Below, piece by piece: positions 6,355 to 6,595 of a stretch of DNA of 6,595 bases. The notes under the pieces are model-generated. The model was not told the origin of the DNA. It worked only from the letters and a program-made list of their open reading frames with translations, and made no database searches. Position 1 is the stretch's first letter. Every line of letters begins with the position of its first letter. A program made the position numbers and the translations under genes. Source of the DNA: Chloroflexota bacterium (GTDB lineage: Bacteria; Chloroflexota; Anaerolineae; Aggregatilineales; Phototrophicaceae); NCBI GenBank assembly GCA_023392115.1, contig JAEVZT010000072.1, positions 1 through 6,595 on the forward strand, written 5' to 3'.

Positions 6355-6595
6355 AAGCCGAGTATCTGGTTGCGCTTGCGGATCGCGAGCGCGTGCGCCG
6401 GGAAACCCTCGTAGTCGGCAAGGGTCGCCGTGATCCCCTGCAAGCGCCCGTAACCTTCCGGTGACAGGAAGCCAATCCCGCTGCGCTTGAGGAAATCCCA
6501 CACGCTAACCGACGAGAAGCTGCGCGCGAATCCGCCGGTTGGCAGAATGGCGTTCAAGCCGAGCGAGTAGTTCGCCGTCGGGATCGGCGTGTAGT
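6351..6595 (-). CDS. hisD: Histidinol dehydrogenase family protein, C-terminal part
   Basis: The last 80 residues of a HisD-family dehydrogenase whose start lies beyond base 6595. The match is the segment ending in ILPTGGFARSFSS, followed by SVWDFLKR, then SPEGY, and finally DYEGFPAHALAI. The last holds the Glu and the His (E and H of EGFPAH) that in E. coli HisD correspond to the substrate residue E414 and the zinc and substrate ligand H419. HisD oxidises histidinol to histidine in two NAD-dependent steps. The residue before ILPT is Ala where most HisD proteins have His (NHVLPT). This is therefore either a clade variant or a HisD paralogue acting on another alcohol. Its closeness to hisG supports the histidine role. 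The stop TGA overlaps the start of the downstream kinase by 4 bp. Confidence 0.87.
   Translation of the reverse strand, partial: YTPIPTANYSLGLNAILPTGGFARSFSSVSVWDFLKRSGIGFLSPEGYGRLQGITATLADYEGFPAHALAIRKRNQILGL

Noticed and set aside
6355..6501. N-terminal extension of the kinase gene up to an upstream start
   Set aside because: These bases encode the HisD-family C-terminus in another frame, and the ATG at 6354 makes a normal ATGA overlap.

Overview
The window is a dense, GC-rich bacterial segment with seven protein-coding genes. Two of them run off the ends. There is one clear intrinsic terminator, one good sigma-A-type promoter, and no RNA gene, mobile element or CRISPR array that I can see. 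The gene mix suggests Chloroflexota, probably an Anaerolineae-type lineage: secreted proteins built from bacterial SH3 (SH3b) modules, an SH3-bearing L,D-transpeptidase, a short response regulator and an unusual HisZ/HisG pair. This placement is by impression only; no marker gene fixes it.

Left part (1-2669), envelope and signalling: two genes read leftward, first a secreted protein with four SH3-like modules and then, 21 bp downstream, a response-regulator receiver domain cut by the window edge. A 175-bp divergent intergenic region separates them from a rightward gene for a secreted L,D-transpeptidase (YkuD) with SH3-like repeats. That region holds an extended -10 promoter for the transpeptidase. 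The gene ends in a textbook hairpin plus T8 terminator whose T tract touches the next start codon.

Right part (2697-6595), histidine-type metabolism in two converging units: rightward, a HisZ/HisS-like protein and HisG overlap by 4 bp (ATGA). Leftward, the C-terminus of a HisD-family dehydrogenase and an APH/choline-kinase-fold phosphotransferase also overlap by 4 bp (ATGA). The two units meet tail to tail with overlapping stop codons at 5128-5131, leaving no intergenic space.

The most unusual points are these. A HisG with the C-terminal regulatory domain of the long form is translationally coupled to a HisZ-like subunit, which is normally the partner of the short form. The HisZ-like protein has lost the class II motif 2 arginine and carries a C-terminal extension. 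An uncharacterised small-molecule kinase is coupled to a HisD-family enzyme. The terminator abuts the hisZ start, leaving its start site and promoter open to question.
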